Shown here piece after piece: positions 1 to 6,226 of a DNA stretch of 10,643 nt. Source of the stretch: JBGPJM01 sp041485385 (GTDB lineage Bacteria; Planctomycetota; Phycisphaerae; Phycisphaerales; UBA1924); the NCBI GenBank assembly GCA_041485385.1, contig JBGPJM010000176.1, positions 1-10,643 on the forward strand, in the 5' to 3' direction. The position numbers and the translations under genes were made by a program. Each line of letters begins with the position of its first letter. The stretch's first letter is position 1. A model generated the notes under the pieces. It worked only from the letters and a program-made list of their open reading frames with translations, was not told the DNA's origin and did no database searches.

Positions 1-1877
1 AGGGTCTCGCTGATGGCCTGCTGCATCGCATCCGTGATCCGGTCGGCGTACAGGATGACCTGGGCGTTCACGTTGCGTGCGCACCGGCCGATGGTCTGCA
101 CCAGGCTCGTGGCCGACCGCAGGAACCCCTCCTTGTCCGCGTCCAGGATGCACACCAGCGAGACCTCCGGCAGGTCGAGCCCCTCGCGCAGCAGGTTCAC
201 GCCCACGAGCACGTCGAACTCCCCCTTGCGCAGCGACATGAGGATCTCCACGCGCTCCAGCGTCTCGATCTCGCTGTGCAGGTACCGCACCCGCAGGCCC
301 TTCTCGTGCAGGTAGTTGGTCAGGTCCTCGCAGAGGCGCTTGGTCAGGGCCGTCACGAGCACGCGCTCGCCGCCGGCGGCGCGCTCGGTGCACCGCTGCA
401 CGAGATCGGCCACCTGCCCCTGGGCTGGGCGGACCTCGATCACCGGGTCCACCAGCCCGGTCGGCCGGATCACCTGCTCGGACACCTCGCCGCCGCAGCG
501 CTGGAGCTCGTAGGGCCCGGGGGTCGCGGAGACGAAGAGGACCTGCGGCACGATCGACTCGAACTCCTCGAAGCGCAGCGGCCGGTTGTCCAGCGCGCTG
601 GGGAGGCGGAACCCGTGCTCCACGAGCACCTTCTTCCGCGCCTGGTCGCCGTTGAACATCGCGTGGATCTGCGGGACGGTCACGTGCGATTCGTCGATGA
701 TGACGAGCCAGTCGCGGTAGTTGGGACGGGATGGAAGCGACGGAGCGACGGAGCGACGGAGCGACGAAGCGGATGCACGCTCAGAACTCGCGGCGCTCCG
801 TCGTCTTTCTTCCGAATTCTTCCCTTCGTCGCTTCGTCGCTCCGTCGCTCCGTCGCTGCCCGCGGTCGGCGCGTAGTCGAAATAATCAAGAAGCGTGTAC
901 GGCCGCTCCCCCGGCTCTCGCCCGTCGAGGTGGCGCGAGTAGTTCTCGATGCCGTTGCAGAAGCCCACTTCCTCGAGCATCTCCAGGTCGTACTTGGTCC
1001 GCGCGATCAGGCGCTGGGCCTCCAGCAGCTTCCCCTCGTGGCGGAGCTGCATCACGCGCTGGTCCAGCTCGGTGCGGATATTGGCGATCGACCCGGCGAG
1101 GGTCTCCTCGGGCGTGACGTAGTGGATCGCCGGGAAGAGGAGGAACTGCTTCTCGTCGGCCAGCAGCTCGCCGCTGGTCGGGTTGATCAGCTCGACCTTC
1201 TCGATCTCGTCGCCGCCCCCCCCCAGCGCTATGCGGACCGCGTATTTTTCGTTGGCCGGCCACACCTCGATGGCGTCGCCGCGGACGCGGAACTTGCCGC
1301 GGGTGAACTCGATATCGGTCCGCTGGTACTGCATCCCCGCGAGCGAGAGGAGGAACTCCCGCCGGTCGATCACCCCGCCGCGGGTGATGGTGAGCAGCTT
1401 GGAGCCGTAGGCCTCGGGGGACCCAAGGCCGAAGATGCAGGAGACGCTGGCGACGACGATGGTGTCGCGCCGCGAGAGGATGTTGCTGGTGGCCGCGAGG
1501 CGGAGCTGGCTCAGCTCGTCGTTGCGGGAGGAATCTTTCTCGATGTAGATATCGCGCTGGGGGATGTACGCCTCGGGCTGGTAGTAGTCGTAGTAGGAGA
1601 CGAAGTAGCTGGTGGCGTTCTCGGGGAAGAGCTCGCGCATCTCCTCGTAGAGCTGGGCCCCCAGGGTCTTGTTGTGGGAGATGATGAGCGTCGGCTTCTT
1701 GAGCCGCGCGATGACGTGGGCCATGGTGAAGGTCTTGCCCGTCCCGGTGGCCCCGAGGAGGCAGGCGGTGTCGGCCCCGGCCCCCAGCCGCTTCACCAGC
1801 GATTCGATCGCCTGCGGCTGATCTCCGGTGGGGTGAAAATCGGAGACGACTCGGAATGGCCGCTGGGTGGCGAACAT
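1..1877 (-). CDS. uvrB: Excinuclease ABC subunit B (UvrB), 3' end outside window
   Basis: UvrB is the damage-verifying subunit of bacterial nucleotide excision repair. It receives lesions from UvrA, inserts a beta-hairpin between the strands and recruits UvrC. Reading leftward from the ATG at 1877-1875, 625 codons stay open to the window edge. Visible family marks are Walker A GATGTGKT at residues 42-49, the tyrosine-rich beta-hairpin YYDYYQPEAYIP at 95-106, the DESH box at 395-398, VSATPG, the motif V-like GVNLLREGLDLPE and the motif VI-like QTIGRCARN. The last residues seen are VILYADRITDAMQ, so only the C-terminal ~100 residues, including the UVR coiled coil that binds UvrC, should be missing. 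Two oddities stand out. About 53 extra residues sit between DYF (331-333) and LVIIDESH, because an in-frame palindromic repeat lies there. A run of nine G encodes extra glycines at about 219-222. No strong ribosome binding site is visible before the ATG; the start is chosen by alignment to the family N-terminus (FHPTGDQPQAI). Confidence 0.97.
   Translation of the reverse strand, partial: MFATQRPFRVVSDFHPTGDQPQAIESLVKRLGAGADTACLLGATGTGKTFTMAHVIARLKKPTLIISHNKTLGAQLYEEMRELFPENATSYFVSYYDYYQPEAYIPQRDIYIEKDSSRNDELSQLRLAATSNILSRRDTIVVASVSCIFGLGSPEAYGSKLLTITRGGVIDRREFLLSLAGMQYQRTDIEFTRGKFRVRGDAIEVWPANEKYAVRIALGGGGDEIEKVELINPTSGELLADEKQFLLFPAIHYVTPEETLAGSIANIRTELDQRVMQLRHEGKLLEAQRLIARTKYDLEMLEEVGFCNGIENYSRHLDGREPGERPYTLLDYFDYAPTAGSDGATERRSDEGKNSEERRRSAASSERASASSLRRSVAPSLPSRPNYRDWLVIIDESHVTVPQIHAMFNGDQARKKVLVEHGFRLPSALDNRPLRFEEFESIVPQVLFVSATPGPYELQRCGGEVSEQVIRPTGLVDPVIEVRPAQGQVADLVQRCTERAAGGERVLVTALTKRLCEDLTNYLHEKGLRVRYLHSEIETLERVEILMSLRKGEFDVLVGVNLLREGLDLPEVSLVCILDADKEGFLRSATSLVQTIGRCARNVNAQVILYADRITDAMQQAISET
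736..857. repeat. Palindromic element of 8-bp units inserted in frame within uvrB
   Basis: Two arms built from the octamer gcgacgga, with one gcgacgaa variant, face each other. The left arm is 736-771 and the right arm 830-857. Bases 744-771 and 830-857 are exact reverse complements over 28 bp, with a 58-bp spacer; the left arm has one extra octamer at its outer end. On the uvrB strand the whole element is open in frame and is translated into an Arg/Ser/Glu-rich low-complexity stretch with SLRRSVAPSL near its end, about residues 341-382. It resembles Rickettsia palindromic elements in behaviour (in-frame protein insertion, hairpin-capable), but no sequence relationship is claimed. It has no transposase and no obvious target-site duplication. 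Confidence 0.88.
1216..1224. repeat. Nine-base C/G homopolymer within uvrB
   Basis: The plus strand has nine consecutive C. On the uvrB strand this reads CTG-GGG-GGG-GGC-GGC, giving four glycines at about residues 219-222. In related UvrB proteins this place is a short loop before the conserved DEIE stretch. Gain or loss of one base would shift the frame and truncate UvrB in its first third. Confidence 0.9.
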
Positions 1878-1942
1878 GGGCTCATCGTAGGAAAGGGCTG
1901 CGGGGGGCTAAGTTAGTGCCTGTGTGGGGGATTGACATTCGT

Positions 1943-2028
1943 TGGCATCCTTAGACATCCTTAGGCATCCTTAGGGAATTCCTCGGGAAAAGCGGGGTTT
2001 TTCTGGTTGGCATCCTTTGGCATCCTTA
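1943..2028. repeat. Degenerate 10-bp tandem repeat (ggcatcctta), two clusters
   Basis: Three head-to-tail units, ggcatcctta, gacatcctta and ggcatcctta, occupy 1943-1972. After a 36-bp break come ggcatccttt and ggcatcctta at 2009-2028. The period is 10 bp, close to one helical turn. The repeat sits 66-151 bp upstream of the uvrB start codon, so it would be in the uvrB leader or promoter. Confidence 0.8.
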
Positions 2029-2101
2029 GAGACGTTCTAAGGGATGTGGGGAGGGAAGAGCGTCTGCCGGAGAGAGGGTGGGGGCGGGTCGGATGGGTGC
2101 T

Positions 2102-2126
2102 GGGGAAGGCACTGGGCATCGGGCAC
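2102..2126 (+). repeat. Dispersed heptamer-type repeat, copy 1
   Basis: The 17-bp string ggggaaggcactgggca at 2102-2118 recurs exactly on the minus strand at 6226-6210. It is followed here by tcgggca and there, after one extra ctgggca unit, by tcaggca. The copies therefore differ mainly by one heptamer. This points to a genome-wide short-period intergenic repeat family. Confidence 0.7.
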
Positions 2127-2182
2127 CAGCGGGAACATGGAGCAGAAGGCGCGGGGGGTGGCCTTGGACGCTTGTTTGGGAT

Positions 2183-2210
2183 ACGATAGCATGCATACGG
2201 TGTTTGTCAA
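2183..2210 (-). promoter_or_regulatory. Possible sigma-70-type promoter firing toward uvrB
   Basis: On the minus strand a perfect TTGACA (2210-2205) is followed after 16 bases by TATCGT (2188-2183). Transcription from here would give uvrB a leader of about 300 nt containing both repeat clusters. The -35 box is exact but the -10 box is only fair and the spacer is one base short, so this is a candidate only. No recognisable LexA-type operator was found near it. Confidence 0.35.
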
Positions 2211-2317
2211 GGAGATGGCGATGAAGAGGAGGAGTTTTCTTTGAGTGGATGAACGGGATGTTGCTCGAAGATCCCTGGGTGGTGCCGGAGCGTCGCGGGT
2301 AGTGCGTAGAGGGTCAC

Positions 2318-3823
2318 ATGGGTCACGCAGTGGCACGATGTCCGAAGCGTCTCCCCATCCTCGCTGCCGCGGCGATCGTCCTCTCGGGCGCGGCCCGGGC
2401 CGGCGCACAGGAACAGCAGGCGACCGGCTGGTACCAGCGCATCAACCAGATCCACGGCGCCGACCGGCGCGAGTTCTACTCGATCGGCCGCGAGCTCGCC
2501 GCGGATCCCGGCGAGGAGGCACTCCGCGCCTTGTGCCGGCTCTGGCCCTTCATGAACGCGGCGTTGAAACAGCAGGTCCTGAAGGCCTGGCAGTTCGATG
2601 ATCCGGAGCCCTCCCGGGTCCGCTTTCACCCGCTCGCGTTCAAGCTCTTCCTCGCCTCGTTCCCGGATTGGGCGCCCAATACCGACGCCGCGGAGCAGGC
2701 CACCCGGTACCTCTCGTCGTACGCATGGCAGTCCTTCGCTTCTCCCGACACCGCTGCGATCTGGCTGATTGAGCACGCAAACCTCCCGCCCGAGGACGCG
2801 GCAATAGGGTCGATGCAGGAATGGGTGGCTCGCTTGCGCGACGCCAGGGCACCCAGTATCGTGGCGTCGCTCATGAACGACCTCGCTGCCATCGGCAACC
2901 CGCTTCGCCGGAACACGCGGGTGATCGCGGCCGCCAGGAGCCAGGGGATGCAAAGGGCGATCGAGGCGGCCCTGGAGTATCCAACCGTGACCTGGGGCGC
3001 GTGCTTGAACGCGTATCCGCTGCTGACGGAGCTGGATGCGCAGAAGTACCCCGGCGACGGAATCGGGAAGTTCTTTGAGGAATACAAAGATCATGCCGCC
3101 CCTCCTGAACCCGCGGCAGAGCGCACGGGGCCGCCCAAGGGTCCGGACCTCCGCAAGGTCGACAACGACGATGGCAAGCGGTGGATCCTGCACACGCCGC
3201 TCGGCACGTCGCCGCCCGAGAGGGGTTGGGGGCTTCTGGTCGTCATGCCCGGGGACGACGGCTCGGAGGGGTTTGCTCCGTTCGTGCACGACACGATCCA
3301 GCACGCGGCCGGGCCCGAGTACGTTGTGGTCCAGATGATCGCTCCGCCTCTGCCTGCGGGGGCGGAGCCGGAGAGGGCGGTGGTCTGGCCGCGCGAACAG
3401 CTGAAGGACCCGCGCGTGGACTTTACGATGGAGTCGGTGGTGAATGCGGCTGTAGACGTGGTGCTGACCGAGCGGGTGATCGATCCCCAGCGCGTGTGGA
3501 TGATGGGGTGGGCATCAGGCGGGCCGCCGAGCTACACGATGGCGCTGGAGAAGGGCGGGATGTTCCGGGGAGCGATCGTGGCGATGTCGGCCTTCCCCAA
3601 GGAGGAATACGGCTCGCTGGAGGGCGCGAAGAGAAAATCGTTCTACCTGCTGCACTCGCCGACGGACCCCATTCCGATCAGTCAGCCCGAGAGCGCGAAA
3701 TCGACGCTCGGGGCAGCCGGGGCGCGCGTGAAGCTGGAGACGTACGAGGGCGGGCACGGCTGGCACGGAGACGTCGCGGCACAGATCCGGGAGGCGGTGA
3801 GGTGGTTGGAGGAGAAGCAGTGA
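2318..3823 (+). CDS. Secreted alpha/beta-hydrolase-fold protein with displaced nucleophile serine
   Basis: This 501-residue protein begins with a signal peptide: a basic start, a hydrophobic core at about 12-26 and a likely cut after Ala-Gly-Ala at 28-30. Residues ~35-270 are helix-rich and unassigned. A Pro-rich linker follows at about 263-280, then an alpha/beta-hydrolase domain at ~285-500, of the esterase/PHB-depolymerase/peptidase-S9-like type. Late catalytic landmarks are present: Asp450 in SPTDPIPI and His480 in GGHGWHGD. The nucleophile elbow reads GWASGG at 397-402. The usual G-x-S-x-G places serine at the third position, but here that is Ala399 and the serine is one residue later (Ser400). 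Either the protein is non-catalytic or the elbow is unusual. The ATG at 2318 is preceded by AGAGGG four bases upstream. The stop overlaps the next gene's GTG start, which indicates one operon and a shared role at the envelope. Substrate unknown. Confidence 0.85.
   Translation: MGHAVARCPKRLPILAAAAIVLSGAARAGAQEQQATGWYQRINQIHGADRREFYSIGRELAADPGEEALRALCRLWPFMNAALKQQVLKAWQFDDPEPSRVRFHPLAFKLFLASFPDWAPNTDAAEQATRYLSSYAWQSFASPDTAAIWLIEHANLPPEDAAIGSMQEWVARLRDARAPSIVASLMNDLAAIGNPLRRNTRVIAAARSQGMQRAIEAALEYPTVTWGACLNAYPLLTELDAQKYPGDGIGKFFEEYKDHAAPPEPAAERTGPPKGPDLRKVDNDDGKRWILHTPLGTSPPERGWGLLVVMPGDDGSEGFAPFVHDTIQHAAGPEYVVVQMIAPPLPAGAEPERAVVWPREQLKDPRVDFTMESVVNAAVDVVLTERVIDPQRVWMMGWASGGPPSYTMALEKGGMFRGAIVAMSAFPKEEYGSLEGAKRKSFYLLHSPTDPIPISQPESAKSTLGAAGARVKLETYEGGHGWHGDVAAQIREAVRWLEEKQ
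3808..3814 (+). promoter_or_regulatory. Strong ribosome binding site deciding the lipoprotein start
   Basis: GGAGGAG lies inside the last codons of the upstream gene, five bases before a GTG at 3820. That GTG overlaps the upstream TGA (3821-3823) as GTGA. This selects GTG 3820 as the start and implies translational coupling. Confidence 0.75.
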
Positions 3824-5367
3824 ATCGTGCGGCAGGACGGAGATGGGCGGGCGTCTGCTCGACGCGCCCCGGTACCGCAAGAGCAGCGTGCCTCCTCCTG
3901 GGGCTAGCGGTTGCCGTAACTGGCTGCACGCACCCGAGCACGCCGCACGTGACAGAAGCGGCCATCCCGACATCCACCTCGATGTCGGCGGCAACCGTGC
4001 CACAAGAGCACTCCGCGAGCGGTCGCCGAATCACCCTTGGTCGAAAGCTGTTCCAAGCGGGTTCGCATGAGTTTGCGCCAGGCGCCGAGGTGCTGATATC
4101 GCATGCCCTGGCCGATGTGACCGGGGGGAGCGTCCTGCGAGTCGAGGTATTCGCGGAGCCCCCATCTGCCCGGCCCCGTGTACCTCGAGGGACGATGAAG
4201 CGACTCAGTCAACTCCGAGCCGACGCCATGGCGAAGGAGCTGCTGGCCCGCGGATACCTCGTGGAGCGCGCGGTTGGACGGGGATATGACGAAGTAGATG
4301 GACGGCCAGCAGATCGCCGGGTAGATGTGCTGGTGCTCGGAGAGCCTGACAGGACGTCGACGGGCTTGCCCGAGTCCGAGGCCAACCCGGCCGGGCCAAT
4401 CCTGCCACTAGATGTCTGTCGAGATGTTATGATATGCACACTCTATGCACAGCAACATACCAGCGTAGTGGTCGCGGACACAGCGCGACCAGAGCTGCGC
4501 CGTTGGGCGAATGGAGTTACAGCTGCACTCAATAGGAGATCTACTGATGAATGGATGTTGGAGCCATCATCCGATGGAAAGGCTTTGATCGCAACGACTC
4601 CGTTGGCAAAGAGCCCGGATTCTGCATCGATCCTGTTGTGGCCGGACGTATCCCATGCCGAAGGCCCTGTCGAAATCAAAGGATATTCCCGGGCTGTCTT
4701 TGTGAGTGAGACCTGGGTCTGGGCGCAACACACGCAGAACTCTATCTTAGTCTCCAGAGATCAACCCGAACAAAGCGTTGCCACACCACATGATGCGAGA
4801 GCGATTGCCGTGACTGGGAACTCGTTGGCATACATCGACGGTCAGGGTCGCCTATTTCTGCAAGAGTCTTTTGCAAACAGCAGAACATCGAAGCAAGTCC
4901 AGTTAGATGACGCTCGATGCGACCGCGTATGGCCACTAGCAAGTGGTTTCGTTCTCGCGGCTGATATCACTGATAGGCAGTACGTCGTGAAAATGGACGG
5001 TACAGTGATCAAGCAGACCTGCGAATGTGGGATAATCCAGGCTCTTGGATCTGGTAACCTCTTGGTTGCAAAGAATTCTGATGACAATTCGGTATTCTTC
5101 GGTCAGCTCGACAAAGATGGACGGGCGATCGTAACGCGGCGGTGGCGGGATAGTGGCGTAACGCCGATTAGTGTGTCACCTTCGGGTCGTTGGATGTTGT
5201 GCAAGCTTCGCGTGTGGGATCCGGTCGTGGACAAGACGGACTTGGTCATTCGTCCGGCGGAAGGAGAAGCCAAACCGAACGACGTTGGAGTGGACCAGTC
5301 GGGTGTTCCTGGCCTTCCAAAGGACTGTAACCATCCGATTTGGATTGCGTTTCGTTCGACGGAGTGA
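3820..5367 (+). CDS. OmpA-like lipoprotein with long low-GC C-terminal domain
   Basis: The predicted protein has 515 residues. A lipoprotein signal runs from the N-terminus to the lipobox AVTGC, with Cys36 as the predicted lipidated residue. A Ser/Thr-rich linker leads to an OmpA-like peptidoglycan-binding domain at ~70-175. It shows LSQLRADAMAKELLARGYLVERAVGRGYDE and the closing DRRVDVLV, where Arg133 matches the arginine that contacts diaminopimelate in the family. The usual HTD motif appears as FAE (111-113), so peptidoglycan binding may be altered. Residues ~191-515 are a different domain, rich in beta-strand-like segments with recurring small motifs (AITPLA-, SVSPSGRWML-type), possibly a beta-propeller; no family is assigned. 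Its DNA is near 50% GC, against ~65-70% around it. The junction coincides with the end of a direct repeat whose second copy lies just past the stop. The gene starts at GTG 3820, overlapping the upstream stop, so the two are co-translated. Confidence 0.83.
   Translation: MNRAAGRRWAGVCSTRPGTARAACLLLGLAVAVTGCTHPSTPHVTEAAIPTSTSMSAATVPQEHSASGRRITLGRKLFQAGSHEFAPGAEVLISHALADVTGGSVLRVEVFAEPPSARPRVPRGTMKRLSQLRADAMAKELLARGYLVERAVGRGYDEVDGRPADRRVDVLVLGEPDRTSTGLPESEANPAGPILPLDVCRDVMICTLYAQQHTSVVVADTARPELRRWANGVTAALNRRSTDEWMLEPSSDGKALIATTPLAKSPDSASILLWPDVSHAEGPVEIKGYSRAVFVSETWVWAQHTQNSILVSRDQPEQSVATPHDARAIAVTGNSLAYIDGQGRLFLQESFANSRTSKQVQLDDARCDRVWPLASGFVLAADITDRQYVVKMDGTVIKQTCECGIIQALGSGNLLVAKNSDDNSVFFGQLDKDGRAIVTRRWRDSGVTPISVSPSGRWMLCKLRVWDPVVDKTDLVIRPAEGEAKPNDVGVDQSGVPGLPKDCNHPIWIAFRSTE
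4202..4390 (+). repeat. Direct repeat copy 1, within the OmpA-like domain
   Basis: Aligned without gaps at an offset of 1203 bases to 5405-5593, with 12 mismatches by my count (about 94% identity). The block 4244-4335 is identical over 92 bp. It encodes the second half of the OmpA-like domain, from LSQLRADAM to EANP. Because 1203 is a multiple of three, both copies are read in the same frame. Confidence 0.92.
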
Positions 5368-5386
5368 TGTACGGCCGCTATCACGC
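4392..5386 (+). other. Low-GC cassette between direct repeats
   Basis: Base composition falls abruptly at about 4392 and recovers after about 5390; a sample line at 4861-4920 counts 47% GC, against about 73% at 8281-8340. The segment holds the C-terminal domain of the lipoprotein plus ~20 bases past its stop. Its edges coincide with the ends of the two direct repeats. This is the visible signature of an acquired or exchanged C-terminal module. Confidence 0.7.
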
Positions 5387-5394
5387 TTTGAGGG

Positions 5395-5607
5395 ATGCTC
5401 AAAGGACTCAGTGAAATCCGGGCCGACGCCATGGCGAAGGAGCTCTTGGCCCGCGGATACCTCGTGGAGCGCGCGGTTGGACGGGGATATGACGAAGTAG
5501 ATGGACGGCCAGCAGATCGCCGGGTAGATGTGCTGGTGTTCGGAGAGCTTCACAGGACGTCGACGGTCTTGCTCGAGCGCGAGGCCAACCCGGGAGGCGT
5601 GAAATAG
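5395..5607 (+). pseudogene. Truncated second copy of the OmpA-like lipoprotein segment
   Basis: Seventy codons from an ATG at 5395 repeat residues ~126-190 of the upstream lipoprotein, then end with GGVK and TAG. There is no signal peptide, no lipobox and only the second half of the OmpA-like domain, so it cannot work as an envelope protein alone. Weak similarity to the first copy continues upstream to about 5372 in another frame (RP..R..G), suggesting an old frameshift near 5395. Of 12 base differences from copy 1, nine alter amino acids (eight residue changes) and three are silent, which fits relaxed selection. The gaggg directly before the ATG is too close to be a normal ribosome binding site. 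Alternatively it is a silent 3' end that recombination could join to the upstream gene. Confidence 0.65.
5405..5593 (+). repeat. Direct repeat copy 2, downstream of the lipoprotein stop
   Basis: Partner of 4202-4390. It starts 38 bases after the lipoprotein stop codon. After 5593 the copies diverge at once: copy 1 continues into the low-GC domain and copy 2 ends four codons later at TAG (5605-5607). Confidence 0.92.
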
Positions 5608-5673
5608 GTGGGAATGACCACATCAAGCGAGCGGGTGGGCTTCAGGTGACTGTGGTTCCGCGCTGTTCTGGCC

Positions 5674-5689
5674 GCCCGAGGGCTCGGGC
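5674..5689 (-). terminator. Hairpin just after the MOSC gene stop, possible terminator
   Basis: GCCCGA (5674-5679), loop GGGC, TCGGGC (5684-5689) form a six-base-pair GC stem with a tetraloop, five bases beyond the MOSC stop codon. It lies between convergent genes. There is no T-run on either side, so it is at best a weak or Rho-assisted terminator. Confidence 0.35.
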
Positions 5690-5693
5690 ACGC

Positions 5694-6179
5694 TCATCCC
5701 CGGCCGGAACCCTGGACAGGCCCGACAGCCTCGACGCCCTCCCCGGCGGCGATCCTCCCCTCCCGCAGCACCCGCGCGTACACGCGGCTCTCGCCGGGGT
5801 GCAGGTCCTGCTTGATCCGCTTGGAGTCCAGGTTGGAGAACGACTGGCGGATGTTCGAGCACGGCGACGTGTACGCGGCCACCTCCAGCTCGACGCCGCG
5901 TTCGAAGACGAGGCGCGTGCCGGGGGCGACCGCCCGCCAATCCAGCCCCGACACGGTGAGGTTCTCGCCGACGGTCCCCGGCGCGATCGGGTGCCCCTCG
6001 GCCCGGAGGCGCTCGATGACCTCCATCGAGAACAGGCACACCGCCCGCTCCGGCCCGCCGTGGTGCTTCCTGTCCCGCTGATCGTCCCCCACGACCCCGC
6101 CGAAGCGGACCTCGGCCTCCGCGACCGCCAGCTTCGGCACCCCGCCGCCCGACACGCTGATCTGATGCACACGTCCCAT
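5694..6179 (-). CDS. MOSC-domain protein
   Basis: This 161-residue protein is a stand-alone MOSC domain (molybdenum cofactor sulfurase C-terminal), related to the YiiM family. Stand-alone MOSC proteins are thought to bind or carry sulfur or molybdenum cofactor; the substrate here cannot be read from sequence. Visible marks are the N-terminal VHQISVSGGGVPK, the GDDQRDRKHHGGPERAV segment at 31-47, PGTVGENLTVSGLD at 67-80, and SPCSNIR with the conserved Cys107 proposed to handle sulfur. The length fits the family and the protein looks complete. AGAGGG five bases before the ATG supports the start. It follows the ABC permease by 46 bp on the same strand, so it may be the last gene of that operon; the gap holds a heptamer repeat. 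No functional link to the exporter is evident. Confidence 0.92.
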   Translation of the reverse strand: MGRVHQISVSGGGVPKLAVAEAEVRFGGVVGDDQRDRKHHGGPERAVCLFSMEVIERLRAEGHPIAPGTVGENLTVSGLDWRAVAPGTRLVFERGVELEVAAYTSPCSNIRQSFSNLDSKRIKQDLHPGESRVYARVLREGRIAAGEGVEAVGPVQGSGRG

Positions 6180-6192
6180 CCGTTCCCTCTTC

Positions 6193-6226
6193 CATTGCCT
6201 GATGCCCAGTGCCCAGTGCCTTCCCC
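6193..6226 (-). repeat. Dispersed heptamer-type repeat, copy 2
   Basis: The stretch contains tgcccag twice (6203-6216) plus a partial third unit and a degenerate tail toward 6193. Read on the minus strand it begins at the last base of the permease stop codon and ends just before the MOSC ribosome binding site, filling nearly the whole gap. The first 17 bases equal 2102-2118. Confidence 0.75.

Larger units (their letters stand above)
1878..2317. other. Intergenic region between divergent uvrB and the hydrolase-like gene
   Basis: No convincing protein gene fills this 440-bp stretch. Open frames across it are short and match nothing I recognise. It contains a cluster of 10-bp repeats at 1943-2028, a G-rich tract at about 2046-2105, one copy of a dispersed heptamer repeat at 2102-2126, a possible leftward promoter at 2183-2210 and two tiny ORFs with good or fair ribosome-binding context at 2209-2302. 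Any 5' leader of uvrB and the promoter of the 2318 gene should lie here. Confidence 0.7.

Noticed and set aside
736..857. Possible CRISPR array or intein in uvrB
   Set aside because: The units are 8 bp, contiguous and in inverted arms without spacers. The inserted peptide (~40-53 residues) is far too short for an intein and lacks splicing motifs.
276..1916. Long plus-strand open frame (546 codons) opposite uvrB
   Set aside because: It is antisense to a clear UvrB and arises from high G/C at third positions. Its product is low-complexity Leu/Val/Asp/Gly-rich with no known motif.
1974..1998. Small palindromes near 1975-1982 (GGAATTCC) and GAAAA/TTTTC at about 1987-1999 as a terminator
   Set aside because: The stems are 4-5 bp and AT-only or restriction-site-like, and no gene ends here.
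2207..3304. Minus-strand 365-codon frame opposite the hydrolase-like gene
   Set aside because: It overlaps a gene with a signal peptide, ribosome binding site and hydrolase-fold motifs; the antisense product shows no recognisable family.
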